NCBI GenBank assembly: GCA_028694915.1
Contig: JAQVJY010000002.1
Location: 1-64,000 of the forward strand
Source of the DNA: Paludibacteraceae bacterium
GTDB lineage: Bacteria; Bacteroidota; Bacteroidia; Bacteroidales; Paludibacteraceae
Direction: 5' to 3'
Length of the DNA: 64,000 nt
Shown: positions 18,291-27,837 of the stretch, piece by piece
Numbering within the stretch: position 1 is the first letter of the stretch
How the letters are laid out: each line of letters starts with the position of its first letter
Program-made: the position numbers and the translations under genes
The notes under the pieces: generated by a model
Told to the model about the DNA's origin: nothing
Seen by the model: the letters and a program-made list of their open reading frames with translations, nothing else
Databases searched by the model: none

Positions 18291-19115
18291 ATGTTATTTA
18301 TCACGTGGCCGATAACGCCAGAAATTGGCGAACTGTTTGGTATCACATTTCGATGGTACGGTATTCTATTTGCCTTAGGCTTATTTTTTGGAGGTTGGGT
18401 GGTATATAACTTCTTCAAAAAAAATGGTTATACACAAAATCAATACGAGTCATTATTAATCTACCTTTTTTTAGGTATTTTCCTGGGTGCTCGCTTGGCA
18501 CATTGTATTTTTTACGAGCCAAATTACTATTTAGCGCACCCATTGGAGCTGCTGCTACCAATTACCGAATTGCCAGATGGTAGTTTTGAGTTTTCAGGCT
18601 ATCATGGTTTAGCTAGTCACGGCGGTGGGGTAGGTTTAATGATTGCTTTGTGGATATACTGCCGTAAGTACAAAGTTAATTTTTGGCCACTTTCGGATTT
18701 TTTGTCCATTGCCACGCCTCTAGCTGGCGGTTTTATACGATTAGGCAATTTAGCCAATTCCGAAATTGTGGGAGCGCAAACAGATGTGCCTTGGGCATTT
18801 GTTTTTCCACTTTACGACCAATGTCCACGCCATCCAGCGCAACTCTACGAGGCCTTATTTTATTTCGCCCTCTTTGGAGTGATGTTCTTGTTGCATAAAT
18901 TTAGTAAACGCCATTTACCCGACGGCTTTTTTCTTGCCTTTGTTTTGTTGGCCATCGGAGCGTTCCGTTTCTGCATAGAGTTTGTAAAAGAGATACAGGT
19001 TTCATTTGAGCAATCGATGACGTTAAATATGGGACAATGGCTCAGTATTCCATTTGTTGTTGTAGGAATTGGCTTACTGTTTTATCTTTTTCGCCGTCAG
19101 CACAAAAACTCCTGA
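18291..19115 (+). CDS. lgt: prolipoprotein diacylglyceryl transferase
   Basis: Inner-membrane enzyme that adds diacylglyceryl to the lipobox Cys of prolipoproteins. FRWYGILFALGL in the first segment, YHGLASHGGGVG and GGFIRLGNLANSEIVG are Lgt signatures, and the C-terminal FCIEFVKE follows. About seven membrane segments in 274 residues. It would process the many lipoproteins in this window. Confidence 0.94.
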   Translation: MLFITWPITPEIGELFGITFRWYGILFALGLFFGGWVVYNFFKKNGYTQNQYESLLIYLFLGIFLGARLAHCIFYEPNYYLAHPLELLLPITELPDGSFEFSGYHGLASHGGGVGLMIALWIYCRKYKVNFWPLSDFLSIATPLAGGFIRLGNLANSEIVGAQTDVPWAFVFPLYDQCPRHPAQLYEALFYFALFGVMFLLHKFSKRHLPDGFFLAFVLLAIGAFRFCIEFVKEIQVSFEQSMTLNMGQWLSIPFVVVGIGLLFYLFRRQHKNS

Positions 19116-19144
19116 TAACAAAGTGATACTTTATAACTTTTTAG

Positions 19145-19152
19145 TATCTTTG
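19145..19152 (+). promoter_or_regulatory. -7 box of the RNase P RNA gene
   Basis: TATCTTTG fits TAnnTTTG and sits 8 bases before the predicted 5' end of the RNA. No clear TTTG is present at -33. Confidence 0.6.
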
Positions 19153-19160
19153 TACTCAAA

Positions 19161-19512
19161 TAGTAGAACAGTCTGCCGCCTCGCTTAGGCGTGGAGGAAA
19201 GTCTGGGCAATATAGAGCACCATACTTCCTAACGGGAAGTGGGCCGTGAGGTTCAAGTAGCGTAACAGAAAATAACCGCCACGATTCTGTCGTGGTAAGG
19301 GTGAAAAGGCGAGGTAAGAGCTCACCGTTCCGATGGCAACATAGGAAGCCGTACGCCTTATGGATTGAAAGACCATGTAAACCAACGCTATCAGAGTTGC
19401 TCGCTCGATGTTGGAGGGTAGGTCGATAGAGGCAAGTGGTGACACTTGTTCGAGATAAATGGCAGACATCCCGACTTGTTCGGGATACAGAATCCGGCTT
19501 ATCGTTCTACTA
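19161..19512 (+). ncRNA. rnpB: RNase P RNA
   Basis: Catalytic RNA of RNase P, which matures tRNA 5' ends. The conserved GAGGAAAGTCTGGGC block is at about 19192-19206, GGTAAGAGCTCACCG in the middle, AGGGTAGGTCGATAGAGG near 19413, and the closing ACAGAATCCGGCTTAT at about 19487. The ends pair: TAGTAGAAC (19161) with GTTCTACTA (19504-19512). A T-rich run follows and may be the terminator. The core differs slightly from the common GTCCGGGC/ACCCGGC form. The minus-strand ORF inside it is not a gene. Confidence 0.95.
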
Positions 19513-19577
19513 TTTTTTTATCAACTTCTTGCGTTCTTTACAGTCCGATTGTTTTTCACATCAAATTATAACATCCG

Positions 19578-20918
19578 ATGGCAACAAACAAAAAACTATC
19601 CCTCGTAGAACAAAGCAAACGTCTTTATCATTTTGTAGCTTCCGATATTTGGGTTATTACGGAAAAAGAGCTGACCAAATCGAGCCGTTTTTCTGTGCGT
19701 TTACTCAAAAAAATCATTTTGTCGGCACGCGGCGTTACTAAGGATAATCTATTTATCAAAGCCGCTGCATTGAGCTTTTATACCATCCTAGCTTTAGTCC
19801 CTATACTTGCCTTGGTTATAGCTATTGGACGCGGTTTCGGCTTTCAACAAGCAGTTGTTGACTGGCTCTCTAAAGCACTCTCAGCTCAAGCGGAAATGAT
19901 TCCGTACATCATTCAATTTGTAGAACGTTATCTCGAACGAGCGCAAGGCGGCGTGTTTTTAGGCGTTGGTTTTGCCGTTTTGTTGTGGTCTGTGTTGAGT
20001 GCATTCCGCCAAATAGAAAACAACTTCAATGATATTTGGAATGTGAAAAAATCGCGCTCAATCGTTCGCCAATTCACCATGTACATTTCCCTTATGCTGT
20101 TAGTGCCTATATTAATTGCGTTATCAAGCGGTTTTTCTATTTTCATCAACACGCAACTTGAAACTGCGGGTTTAAGCCAGTTCTTCTCACCACTTACTCG
20201 ATTTTTATTGAAAGTTGCTCCTTATTTCATTTTCGGTGTACTATTTACGATCATGTTCCTGATTATTCCGAACACCAAAGTGCGGTTTAAACATGCATTA
20301 TTGGCGGGCTGTATATCGGGCATTGCATTTCAACTCTTCCAAGGACTTTATGTCGGCGGACAGATCTATTTATCGAACTATAATGCCGTATATGGTAGTT
20401 TTGCGGCTATTCCTTTGTTATTAATGTTCTTACAAATAGCTTGGCTAATTGTACTATATGGTGCTGAATTAACCTTTGTGAGCCAAAACTTACAAAATTA
20501 TAATTTCGAAAACGAAACGAATACCATTAGTCGTCGTTACAAAGATTATATCACGTTGCTGATTATAAAAATTATTGTAACACGCTTTGAAAAAGGTGAC
20601 ACACCGATTACTCAACAACAATTGGCAGACGACTACAACATCCCGATACGATTGGTAAATCAACTCCTAAAATTATTGGTAGAAGTTCATCTCTTATCTG
20701 AAATTTATACTGACAGCAATCAAGAGAAATCGTATCAACCAGCTATGGATATACACCAAATGACTATTCACTTAGTATTTGATAAAATAAGTACGTTCGG
20801 TTCAGAAAACTTTAAAGTAAACCCTAAAAAGGAATTTGATGGAATGTGGGAGCAATTAGAACAATTCCGTCTAAAAACAGTTAATCACTCAAGCGATTTA
20901 CTCATAAAAGACCTTTAA
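19578..20918 (+). CDS. YihY/virulence factor BrkB family membrane protein
   Basis: A 446-residue inner-membrane protein with about six spans between residues 55 and 310. IKAAALSFYTILALVPIL and the central FRQIENNFNDIWNVKKSR are typical of the YihY family. A cytosolic C-terminal part (about 340-410) reads as a winged-helix-like segment (TQQQLADDYNIPIRLVNQLL), seen in many Bacteroidetes members. The transported substrate is unknown. It precedes the NamZ gene by 14 bases. Confidence 0.88.
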   Translation: MATNKKLSLVEQSKRLYHFVASDIWVITEKELTKSSRFSVRLLKKIILSARGVTKDNLFIKAAALSFYTILALVPILALVIAIGRGFGFQQAVVDWLSKALSAQAEMIPYIIQFVERYLERAQGGVFLGVGFAVLLWSVLSAFRQIENNFNDIWNVKKSRSIVRQFTMYISLMLLVPILIALSSGFSIFINTQLETAGLSQFFSPLTRFLLKVAPYFIFGVLFTIMFLIIPNTKVRFKHALLAGCISGIAFQLFQGLYVGGQIYLSNYNAVYGSFAAIPLLLMFLQIAWLIVLYGAELTFVSQNLQNYNFENETNTISRRYKDYITLLIIKIIVTRFEKGDTPITQQQLADDYNIPIRLVNQLLKLLVEVHLLSEIYTDSNQEKSYQPAMDIHQMTIHLVFDKISTFGSENFKVNPKKEFDGMWEQLEQFRLKTVNHSSDLLIKDL

Positions 20919-20920
20919 AA

Positions 20921-20928
20921 AAGGAGGT
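20921..20928 (+). promoter_or_regulatory. strong Shine-Dalgarno site before namZ
   Basis: AAGGAGGT lies four bases before ATG 20933. Near-perfect Shine-Dalgarno sequences are rare in Bacteroidetes, where starts mostly rely on A-rich leaders. It fixes the namZ start codon. Confidence 0.7.
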
Positions 20929-20932
20929 ACCC

Positions 20933-22099
20933 ATGAAAAAACTTATTTGGATTGTGTGTGGTTTAGTTTGTACGCTAAAACTGTGGGCAAGCGAACCAGT
21001 TGTAGTCGGTGCTGATCAATTAGAACGCTATTTACCGCTGATAAAAAATAAAAGCGTCGGTATTGTTACCAATCAAAGCGGTATGGTAGGGCAACTTCAT
21101 ATCGTTGATTTTCTGACCAAAATAGGCACACGCATTGCCTGTGTTTTTGCTCCCGAACATGGTTTTCGCGGCTACCGCGATGCGGGCGCCAAAATATACA
21201 CCACCACCGACAAGCAAACAGGTTTACCTATTCGTTCACTTTTTAATGGTGATGTATCAAAACCAACAGCAGAAGCACTCGCCGATATCGATATCGTCGT
21301 ATTTGATTTACAAGATGTAGGCGTTCGTTATTACTCCTATTTAACCACGTTATTTCGGGTAATGGAAGCGTGTGCTGAAAATAATAAACCGCTACTCATT
21401 CTCGACAGACCAAACCCAAACGGATTTTATGTAGACGGACCTATTTTGGATATGCGCTACAAATCGATGTGGGGCATATTGCCCATTCCTATTATACATG
21501 GTATGACATTAGGCGAACTCGCCACAATGATTAATGGCGAACATTGGTTAGCAAATAATTTGCAATGTAACTTAACTGTAATTACCTGTAAAAATTACAC
21601 ACATCAAACAAAATATGTTGTTCCCGTTCCTCCATCGCCAAACTTACCAACCATGCGATCGGTTTATCTCTATCCATCACTTGTGTATTTTGAAGCAACG
21701 CCTATCAGTATTGGACGAGGTACAGAATTTCCATTCCAAGTATACGGACATCCTAACATGTTGGGCTGCACATTTTCATTTAATCCCGAATCGGTACGTG
21801 GCGCCAAAAATCCACCTTTGCGTAACTTCCAATGTCAAGGTAGAGATTTACGAACATTACCTAGCGATAGTGCCTTGTTTGCAGAAGGAATTGATTTGCG
21901 TTATTTGATAGATGCCTATTGGAATATGCACTTAGGTTCTTTTTTCTTCAACTCATTTTTTGAAACATTAATCGGAGTTGATTATGTAAAACCTATGATT
22001 ATAAATGGACGTTCGGCAGCAGAAATTGAGCGCCGCTGGTTACCTGATGTTGAGAAATTCAAACAACAACGCAAACCATATTTGCTCTATCCTGAATAA
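20933..22099 (+). CDS. namZ: exo-beta-N-acetylmuramidase (NamZ, DUF1343)
   Basis: DUF1343 proteins have been shown to be exo-lytic N-acetylmuramidases that release MurNAc from the non-reducing end of wall fragments. The signal peptide is MKKLIWIVCGLVCTLKLWAS. GIVTNQSGMV, VFAPEHGFRG (whose Glu is the presumed catalytic acid), FDLQDVGVRYYSY, LDRPNPNGFYVDGP, HGMTLGE and VPPSPNLPTMRS follow in family order; 388 residues is normal. Periplasmic MurNAc release pairs with the amidase, AmpG-like importer and amino-sugar kinase elsewhere in the window. It is co-directional with and 14 bases after the YihY gene. Confidence 0.92.
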   Translation: MKKLIWIVCGLVCTLKLWASEPVVVGADQLERYLPLIKNKSVGIVTNQSGMVGQLHIVDFLTKIGTRIACVFAPEHGFRGYRDAGAKIYTTTDKQTGLPIRSLFNGDVSKPTAEALADIDIVVFDLQDVGVRYYSYLTTLFRVMEACAENNKPLLILDRPNPNGFYVDGPILDMRYKSMWGILPIPIIHGMTLGELATMINGEHWLANNLQCNLTVITCKNYTHQTKYVVPVPPSPNLPTMRSVYLYPSLVYFEATPISIGRGTEFPFQVYGHPNMLGCTFSFNPESVRGAKNPPLRNFQCQGRDLRTLPSDSALFAEGIDLRYLIDAYWNMHLGSFFFNSFFETLIGVDYVKPMIINGRSAAEIERRWLPDVEKFKQQRKPYLLYPE

Positions 22100-22137
22100 T
22101 AAGCAACACGCTATCTGCTAAACAACATATTTGTATA

Positions 22138-22169
22138 TTTGCTTTTTGATGGGCATTTTGCTATCTTTG
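22138..22169 (+). promoter_or_regulatory. promoter of the DUF4301-comEC unit
   Basis: TTTG (22138-22141), 20 bases, TATCTTTG (22162-22169) is a full match to the Bacteroidetes consensus, about 44 bases before the DUF4301 ATG. It separates this unit from namZ. Confidence 0.8.
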
Positions 22170-22212
22170 TATAGTATGCTAAGACCTAACTAACCTTATT
22201 TACACTATAGCT

Positions 22213-23715
22213 ATGTTTACACCATCCGATCTAGAACAATTAAAACACAAAAACATTTCAGTAGCAACAGTTGAACAACAACTAAACAGTTTTGTACAAG
22301 GATTTCCGTATTTAAATATAAAACGCGTGGCTGCCATTGGCGAAGGGCTTCTTCAACTGACCGAATCGGAACTAGAAGTGGCTATCGAAACGTGGGAACA
22401 TTATTTGCAAGGCACCCACCAAATAGAAAAGTTTGTCCCGGCCTCGGGTGCTGCCAGTCGCATGTTCAAAGATTTATTTGAATTTTTGAATGGTGAAAAC
22501 GACGTTCCAACAACACCTTTCGAAAAACATTTTTTTGAGCACATTGCCCGATTTGCGTTTTTTGCTGATTTAAACGAAGCATGCTTGCGCAATGAACAAT
22601 TGACCATAGATGAACTTATAAAAGCTGGCAGATACAAAGACGCGGTAGCTAATTTGTTGGAGAAAAAAGGGCTCGACTATGGCACGCTGCCTAAAGGTTT
22701 GCTCAAATTTCACAGATATCCACACGAAAACAGAACACCATTTTTGGAACATTTGGTAGAAGGCGCTCTATATGCTTCGTCTAACAGTCAATCGTCCATT
22801 CATTTTACCGTGTCGTCTGAACATCGGCAATTATTTGAAACACACCTAGCTAAATCGTTAGCTGCTTACGAAGAAAAATTTGGCATTAAATTCCATATTA
22901 CATTCTCTGAACAAAAACCGTCTACAGATACCATTGCGGCAGACGAACACAATCAACCATTTCGCACGAACGATGGAAAACTATTATTCCGACCAGGTGG
23001 ACACGGCGCACTTATCGAAAACCTAAACGACCTAGAAGCAGATATTGTCTTTATTAAAAATATTGACAATGTGGTTCCTGATCGACTAAAAGAAACAACC
23101 ATCATTTTCAAAAAAGTAATTGCAGGCTTACTCGTGGCGCTACAACAACAAACTTTTGCGTACCTAAAAGAACTTGACAATCCATCCATAAGTGATGCCA
23201 AATTATTAGTCATTGCGCAATTCTGTGCCAAACGTTTGAACAACCATAATCCTGAACAAACGAAATTATCGCGCGAAGAATTGATTGCTTATTTACATGG
23301 CAAACTGAATCGCCCAATCCGCGTCTGTGGGATGGTTAAAAACGAAGGTGAACCAGGCGGAGGTCCTTTCCTTACCGAAAATTCCGACGGAACGGTGTCT
23401 CCACAAATTCTTGAAAGTTCACAAATTAAAGAAAAAGCGTTGATGGATCAGTCGACCCATTTTAATCCAGTGGATTTGGTGTGTGCACTCAAAAACTACC
23501 AAGGTAAGAAGTTTAATTTACGGGATTATGTAGATCAGAAAACAGGTTTTATATCTTCCAAATCAAGTGGCGGAAAAGAACTCAAAGCGCTTGAATTACC
23601 AGGACTTTGGAACGGTGCTATGAGCGATTGGAACACCATTTTTGTAGAAGTACCTATTGAAACATTCAACCCGGTAAAAACGGTAAATGATCTATTGCGC
23701 GAACAACATCAGTAA
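22213..23715 (+). CDS. DUF4301 protein, resembling UDPGP-type nucleotidyltransferases
   Basis: A 500-residue cytosolic protein of the DUF4301 family, with no experimentally known role that I can name. FVPASGAASRMFKDL (74-88) resembles the GxGTRM nucleotide loop of sugar-1-phosphate nucleotidyltransferases. LPKGLLKFHRYP, FRPGGHGALIENL (259-271) and FIKNIDNVVPD (280-290) resemble the substrate and NvDN motifs of the UDP-GlcNAc/UDP-glucose pyrophosphorylase family. RVCGMVKNEGEPGGGPF (about 340-357) is also glycine-rich. I infer a GT-A-fold nucleotidyltransferase-like enzyme. Being 113 bases after namZ but with its own promoter, a role in salvaged amino sugars is possible but unproven. Confidence 0.8.
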   Translation: MFTPSDLEQLKHKNISVATVEQQLNSFVQGFPYLNIKRVAAIGEGLLQLTESELEVAIETWEHYLQGTHQIEKFVPASGAASRMFKDLFEFLNGENDVPTTPFEKHFFEHIARFAFFADLNEACLRNEQLTIDELIKAGRYKDAVANLLEKKGLDYGTLPKGLLKFHRYPHENRTPFLEHLVEGALYASSNSQSSIHFTVSSEHRQLFETHLAKSLAAYEEKFGIKFHITFSEQKPSTDTIAADEHNQPFRTNDGKLLFRPGGHGALIENLNDLEADIVFIKNIDNVVPDRLKETTIIFKKVIAGLLVALQQQTFAYLKELDNPSISDAKLLVIAQFCAKRLNNHNPEQTKLSREELIAYLHGKLNRPIRVCGMVKNEGEPGGGPFLTENSDGTVSPQILESSQIKEKALMDQSTHFNPVDLVCALKNYQGKKFNLRDYVDQKTGFISSKSSGGKELKALELPGLWNGAMSDWNTIFVEVPIETFNPVKTVNDLLREQHQ

Positions 23716-23730
23716 TACCATCTAATCGAT

Positions 23731-25791
23731 ATGATGTCTGATTTTTTTGCTAAAACACCATTCTTCCGACTGTTTTTATTTTTGGCAGGCGGTGTGTTGT
23801 TAGGCGAATACGTGACCGTATCATTAGGAATTATGTTCGTTTTATTTGGAATTGGATGCTGTGCGCTCATCATTCCTTTTATCATACAAAAAGCCGTCGT
23901 AAACTATAATTTACGATGGCTTTTTGGTTTTGGCACATTGTTCATTTTAATAAGTTTGGGACTATTCCTAAATCACCGATTTAAAGCAAAAACGAACCTA
24001 GATTATGCGGGACAATCAGGAATTTACGAAGTATTATTAGACGCTCAACCAATTGAAAAAGAGCGTTCAATCATGTTTCGAGCGAAACTACACACATTTT
24101 CCGATAGTACAAGTACACATCCAACCAAAGGCGAAGTCATTCTATATTTGGCCAAAGATTCCGCCACTACGAAACTACAGCGCGGCGACATTTTATTGGT
24201 TTCTACCACCATTGATCAACCGAAACGTACGGGCAATCCTGAAGAATTCAACTACGCTAATTATTTAGCACATCAAGGCATTGGCGGCACAGGTTATGTA
24301 TCAACTTCGAAATGGCAAAAAATAGGAGAAGAGCATTCATTTTCCTTGATAATTACAGCCGAAAAATGTCGAACCTATCTGTTAAATATTTATCATCAGT
24401 TTGGGTTATCAGGTGACGAATTTGGTATGTTGGCTGCACTCACATTGGGCTACAAAGATGCACTCACGCCAGAATTACGCGAAAGTTTTAGCACCACTGG
24501 TGCCATGCACGTTTTGGCAGTCAGCGGTTTGCATGTGGGTATTATCTATATGGTTATCGGTTGGTTGCTCGGCTTTTTGGATAAAAATAAACGCACACAG
24601 CGACTAAAACCTATTTTCATTATTCTATTTTTATGGTTTTACGCATTTATCACCGGATTATCTCCCTCGGTAATGCGCGCCACAGTCATGTTTACATTTA
24701 TGGCATTAGCTGGTGTCATTGGACGTAAATCGCAGACATTCAACACTATTTTTCTTTCGGCTTTTTTGTTGATTTTGTATCAACCCGCCTTCCTTTTTGA
24801 TGTTGGCTTTCAACTAAGTTATAGTGCTGTTATTGCTATTGTCTATTTTCAACCTAAAATCGTCGGGGTACTCGTTGTCAAAAATCGGTTTTTACGTTGG
24901 GCGTGGGAACTGACCGCCGTATCGTTGGCGGCACAAATTGGAACAGCTCCATTTTCACTTTTTTACTTCCATCAATTTCCTAACTACTTTTTATTAAGCA
25001 ATTTCGTAGTCATTCCCGCGGCCACTATTATTTTGTATTTAGCTATAACACTGTTCGTTGTATCGTGGATTCCTTATCTCAATATAGCAGTAGCCTTTTT
25101 GCTCAATTGGGTGTTACGTATCATGTACATGGCCATCTCAGGTATAGAACATTTACCACACGCACTTTCTATAACGTGGATAAGCCCAACACAATTACTA
25201 CTATTCTACCTAACCATTTTAACACTCGTTTTTTTAGTTCAAAAAATTACATTTCGATATTTGACAGCCTTCCTAACGCTTATTCTGTTGATTATTGGTA
25301 TTAGGACAATCGATAAATATCATCGCCTTACACACCAAGAAGTGATTGTGTGGAATCATTCAAAAGAAGTCATGGTGAATAGAATCGTGTCCGAAAACAA
25401 CTTAGTATTGACCTCCGATAGTATTATGGCCGATAAATTAGGACGCGATTATTGGGAAAAATGTCATGCTACTAAAATAGACTTGAAGGCTGATAGCAAT
25501 TGGGCGAATAAGGCGTTTGTATGTAACGAAAAAACATTCTTAATGCTCAACCAAAATCCATTTAAATACAAACGAACGGACACACCATTAAAAGTTGATT
25601 ACCTTATAATTGGCAAACGCGTTTATCCTTCGGATCGTTTGTTTCAACTAGTAAAACCACAACACGTAATTACATGCGGCAATGTATCAGAACGCACCAA
25701 TAATTTATACAAAAATTTAGCCAACAAATACAGCTATACCTTATACAGCATAAAAGAGAAAGGTGCTTGGCAAATTGATTTTAGCGAGTAA
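23731..25791 (+). CDS. comEC: ComEC/Rec2-type DNA uptake channel protein
   Basis: A 686-residue inner-membrane protein. An N-terminal DUF4131 region (about 25-190) precedes the Competence domain with MHVLAVSGLHVGIIY, GLSPSVMRATVMF and FDVGFQLSYSAV. About ten membrane spans. It ends with about 130 residues that lack the HxHxDH metallo-beta-lactamase motif of full-length ComEC, as is common in Bacteroidetes. It would carry single-stranded DNA across the inner membrane. It begins 16 bases after the DUF4301 gene. Confidence 0.9.
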   Translation: MMSDFFAKTPFFRLFLFLAGGVLLGEYVTVSLGIMFVLFGIGCCALIIPFIIQKAVVNYNLRWLFGFGTLFILISLGLFLNHRFKAKTNLDYAGQSGIYEVLLDAQPIEKERSIMFRAKLHTFSDSTSTHPTKGEVILYLAKDSATTKLQRGDILLVSTTIDQPKRTGNPEEFNYANYLAHQGIGGTGYVSTSKWQKIGEEHSFSLIITAEKCRTYLLNIYHQFGLSGDEFGMLAALTLGYKDALTPELRESFSTTGAMHVLAVSGLHVGIIYMVIGWLLGFLDKNKRTQRLKPIFIILFLWFYAFITGLSPSVMRATVMFTFMALAGVIGRKSQTFNTIFLSAFLLILYQPAFLFDVGFQLSYSAVIAIVYFQPKIVGVLVVKNRFLRWAWELTAVSLAAQIGTAPFSLFYFHQFPNYFLLSNFVVIPAATIILYLAITLFVVSWIPYLNIAVAFLLNWVLRIMYMAISGIEHLPHALSITWISPTQLLLFYLTILTLVFLVQKITFRYLTAFLTLILLIIGIRTIDKYHRLTHQEVIVWNHSKEVMVNRIVSENNLVLTSDSIMADKLGRDYWEKCHATKIDLKADSNWANKAFVCNEKTFLMLNQNPFKYKRTDTPLKVDYLIIGKRVYPSDRLFQLVKPQHVITCGNVSERTNNLYKNLANKYSYTLYSIKEKGAWQIDFSE

Positions 25792-25838
25792 AAAAATAAT
25801 ACAACTTTAAAAAGTTGTTAAAAAAATATGAAAATTTA

Positions 25839-25870
25839 TTTTGCAGTTTGAAAAATAACCGCTTACTTTG
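25839..25870 (+). promoter_or_regulatory. promoter of ssb
   Basis: TTTTG (25839-25843), 19 bases, TTACTTTG (25863-25870); one mismatch in the -7 box. About 36 bases precede the ssb ATG. Confidence 0.5.
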
Positions 25871-25906
25871 GCACCAGATTTATTTACAATTTAATTACTA
25901 ATTATT

Positions 25907-26356
25907 ATGTCAGTCAACAAAGTTATCCTAATTGGAAATGTGGGTAAAGACCCTGAAGTACGTTATTTAGACAAAAATGTAGCAGTTGCTAACTTTCCGC
26001 TTGCTACAACAGAGAAAGGTTACACAATGGCTAATGGAACAGTGGTTCCAGACAGAACAGAATGGCACAACATTGTTGTGTGGAGAAGCTTAGCCGAATT
26101 CAGTGAAAAGTATATCAAAAAAGGCAGCCAACTCTTTATCGAAGGAAAAATCAAAACTCGTTCATACGACGATAAAACTGGCAATAAACGCTATATTACA
26201 GAAATATACGGAGATACTGTTCAATTACTAGGCAAACGCGAAGCATCTGATAATGCTGGCACCCCAAGCCAACCTATGGCTAACCAAGAACCAGTAGTTA
26301 ATGCAACTCCATTTGACGGAGCACCTGCCGATGCTGCTGACGATTTGCCATTCTAA
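25907..26356 (+). CDS. ssb: single-stranded DNA-binding protein
   Basis: OB-fold protein coating single-stranded DNA in replication and repair. VNKVILIGNVGKDPEVRY, EWHNIVVWRSLAEFSEKYIK and GSQLFIEGKIKTRSY are canonical. The linker ends in the acidic tip DDLPF, which recruits partner proteins. 149 residues. In Bacteroidetes ssb commonly precedes gldE, as here. Confidence 0.96.
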   Translation: MSVNKVILIGNVGKDPEVRYLDKNVAVANFPLATTEKGYTMANGTVVPDRTEWHNIVVWRSLAEFSEKYIKKGSQLFIEGKIKTRSYDDKTGNKRYITEIYGDTVQLLGKREASDNAGTPSQPMANQEPVVNATPFDGAPADAADDLPF

Positions 26357-26399
26357 TAAGATTTTTTAGTGCATCGCGCATTTTTTCAATAAAAAAGCG

Positions 26400-26444
26400 T
26401 ATTTTTGCAAGGATGAAAAGCCATTTTCATCCTTGTATTTTTTT
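26400..26444 (+). terminator. hairpin after ssb, overlapping a possible gldE promoter
   Basis: AAGGATGAAAA (26409-26419) pairs with TTTTCATCCTT (26424-26434) and is followed by a T-rich run, a good intrinsic terminator. TATTTTTG (26400-26407), a -7-like box, directly precedes it, so the hairpin may instead sit at the start of the gldE transcript. Confidence 0.6.
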
Positions 26445-26511
26445 GTAGCCGCCTCAAAAAGCAAACCACAACTAAATACAAAGCCCTAAATATTAACTAA
26501 ATCACTGAATT

Positions 26512-27837
26512 TTGGACACCTATCTGTTGCTAAACGCGGTTATTGTTTTACCATTCACTTTTGAGCATGTAATTACATTGCTTTTCATTGCATTACTTTT
26601 AGGCGTATCGGCCTTTATGTCAGCTTCTGAAGTTGGCTTTTTCTCGCTTACACCACAACATCTGAGCGAAATGGAAACCGCTAATACAGAAGCAGACAAA
26701 CGTGTTTTTAAATTACAAGAAAAACCAGAATATTTGTTAGCGGCTATTTTAATCAGTAATAATTTTGTGAATGTCGCCATAGTGGTCTTATCAGCATTTT
26801 TTATCGACAGTTTATTCGATTTTTCGCAGTTACCACTATTGGAGTTTATCATTCAAACCATCGTTATTACGTTCCTACTTCTTTTGTTTGGTGAAATTAT
26901 GCCGAAGGTTTATGCCACACAAAACCCAGTGAGTATGGCTCGCAAAGCATCAAAAACCTTTGGCTTTTTAACTCGATTATTAAAACCATTTGCAAAATTA
27001 TTAGTCAATTCAACCCATATTGTCAATAAACGATTGGCAAAACGCCGCCACAACAATCTATCGATTGACGAACTCTCGGAAGCACTCGAACTAACAACGA
27101 AAGCGGATAACGAGGAAAAAGAAATTTTAAAAGGAATTGTCAATTTTGGCAACACTACGGTAGACGCTGTGATGACATCGCGCCTTGATATGGTAACGGT
27201 TGATTTAAAAACACCCTATTCGGAAGTGCTCAATATTGTAGTAGAGCTCGGTTACTCTCGAATTCCCGTATTACAAGACTCACAAGACAATATTCGAGGA
27301 ATTTTGTACATCAAAGATTTGTTGCCACACTTAACCAAAACCAATGTGTTCAAGTGGCAAACGCTCATTCGTCCAGCTTTTTTTGTACCAGAAACAAAAA
27401 AAATAGACGATTTACTACGCGATTTTCAAAAAAATAAAATCCACGTGGCCATAGTTGTTGATGAATTTGGAGGAACTTTAGGCATGGTCACTATGGAAGA
27501 TATTCTGGAAGAAGTAGTAGGTGATATAAGCGACGAGCATGATGAAGAAGAATCATTGTATACAAAAATAGACGACACAACGTACCTATTTGAAGCTAAA
27601 ATTCAGTTAAATGATTTCTTTAAAGCCACCAATATACCTTCAGATATATTTGGAGATAAAACCGACGATGTAGATACATTAGCTGGCTTATTGCTCGAGT
27701 TGAAAGGTGATATTCCAAGTTTATATGAACAATTGGAATTTGGTGTCTATCGTTTCGAAATTATAGCCGTGGACAACCGCCGCATTCAACAAGTAAAATT
27801 GTATATAAAATCTGACACTACCACTGATGAAGTATAA
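26512..27837 (+). CDS. gldE: GldE, CNNM/CBS/CorC-domain membrane protein
   Basis: A gliding and T9SS-associated protein. The DUF21/CNNM membrane part (about residues 15-190, with [12 protein letters not shown]) is followed by two CBS domains (about 210-340; [27 protein letters not shown]) and a C-terminal CorC/HlyC domain. Length 441 fits. No ATG is available: an in-frame TGA lies at 26506-26508 and the first Met is residue 36, inside the membrane domain, so the start must be TTG 26512 or the preceding ATT. It overlaps gldD by 11 bases. Confidence 0.9.
   Translation: MDTYLLLNAVIVLPFTFEHVITLLFIALLLGVSAFMSASEVGFFSLTPQHLSEMETANTEADKRVFKLQEKPEYLLAAILISNNFVNVAIVVLSAFFIDSLFDFSQLPLLEFIIQTIVITFLLLLFGEIMPKVYATQNPVSMARKASKTFGFLTRLLKPFAKLLVNSTHIVNKRLAKRRHNNLSIDELSEALELTTKADNEEKEILKGIVNFGNTTVDAVMTSRLDMVTVDLKTPYSEVLNIVVELGYSRIPVLQDSQDNIRGILYIKDLLPHLTKTNVFKWQTLIRPAFFVPETKKIDDLLRDFQKNKIHVAIVVDEFGGTLGMVTMEDILEEVVGDISDEHDEEESLYTKIDDTTYLFEAKIQLNDFFKATNIPSDIFGDKTDDVDTLAGLLLELKGDIPSLYEQLEFGVYRFEIIAVDNRRIQQVKLYIKSDTTTDEV

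Noticed and set aside
19185-19469. 94-residue minus-strand ORF
   Set aside because: It lies wholly inside the RNase P RNA gene.
25801-25818. Terminator after comEC (ACAACTTT/AAAGTTGT)
   Set aside because: The arms are AT-rich with only a two-base loop and no T tract follows on the plus strand.
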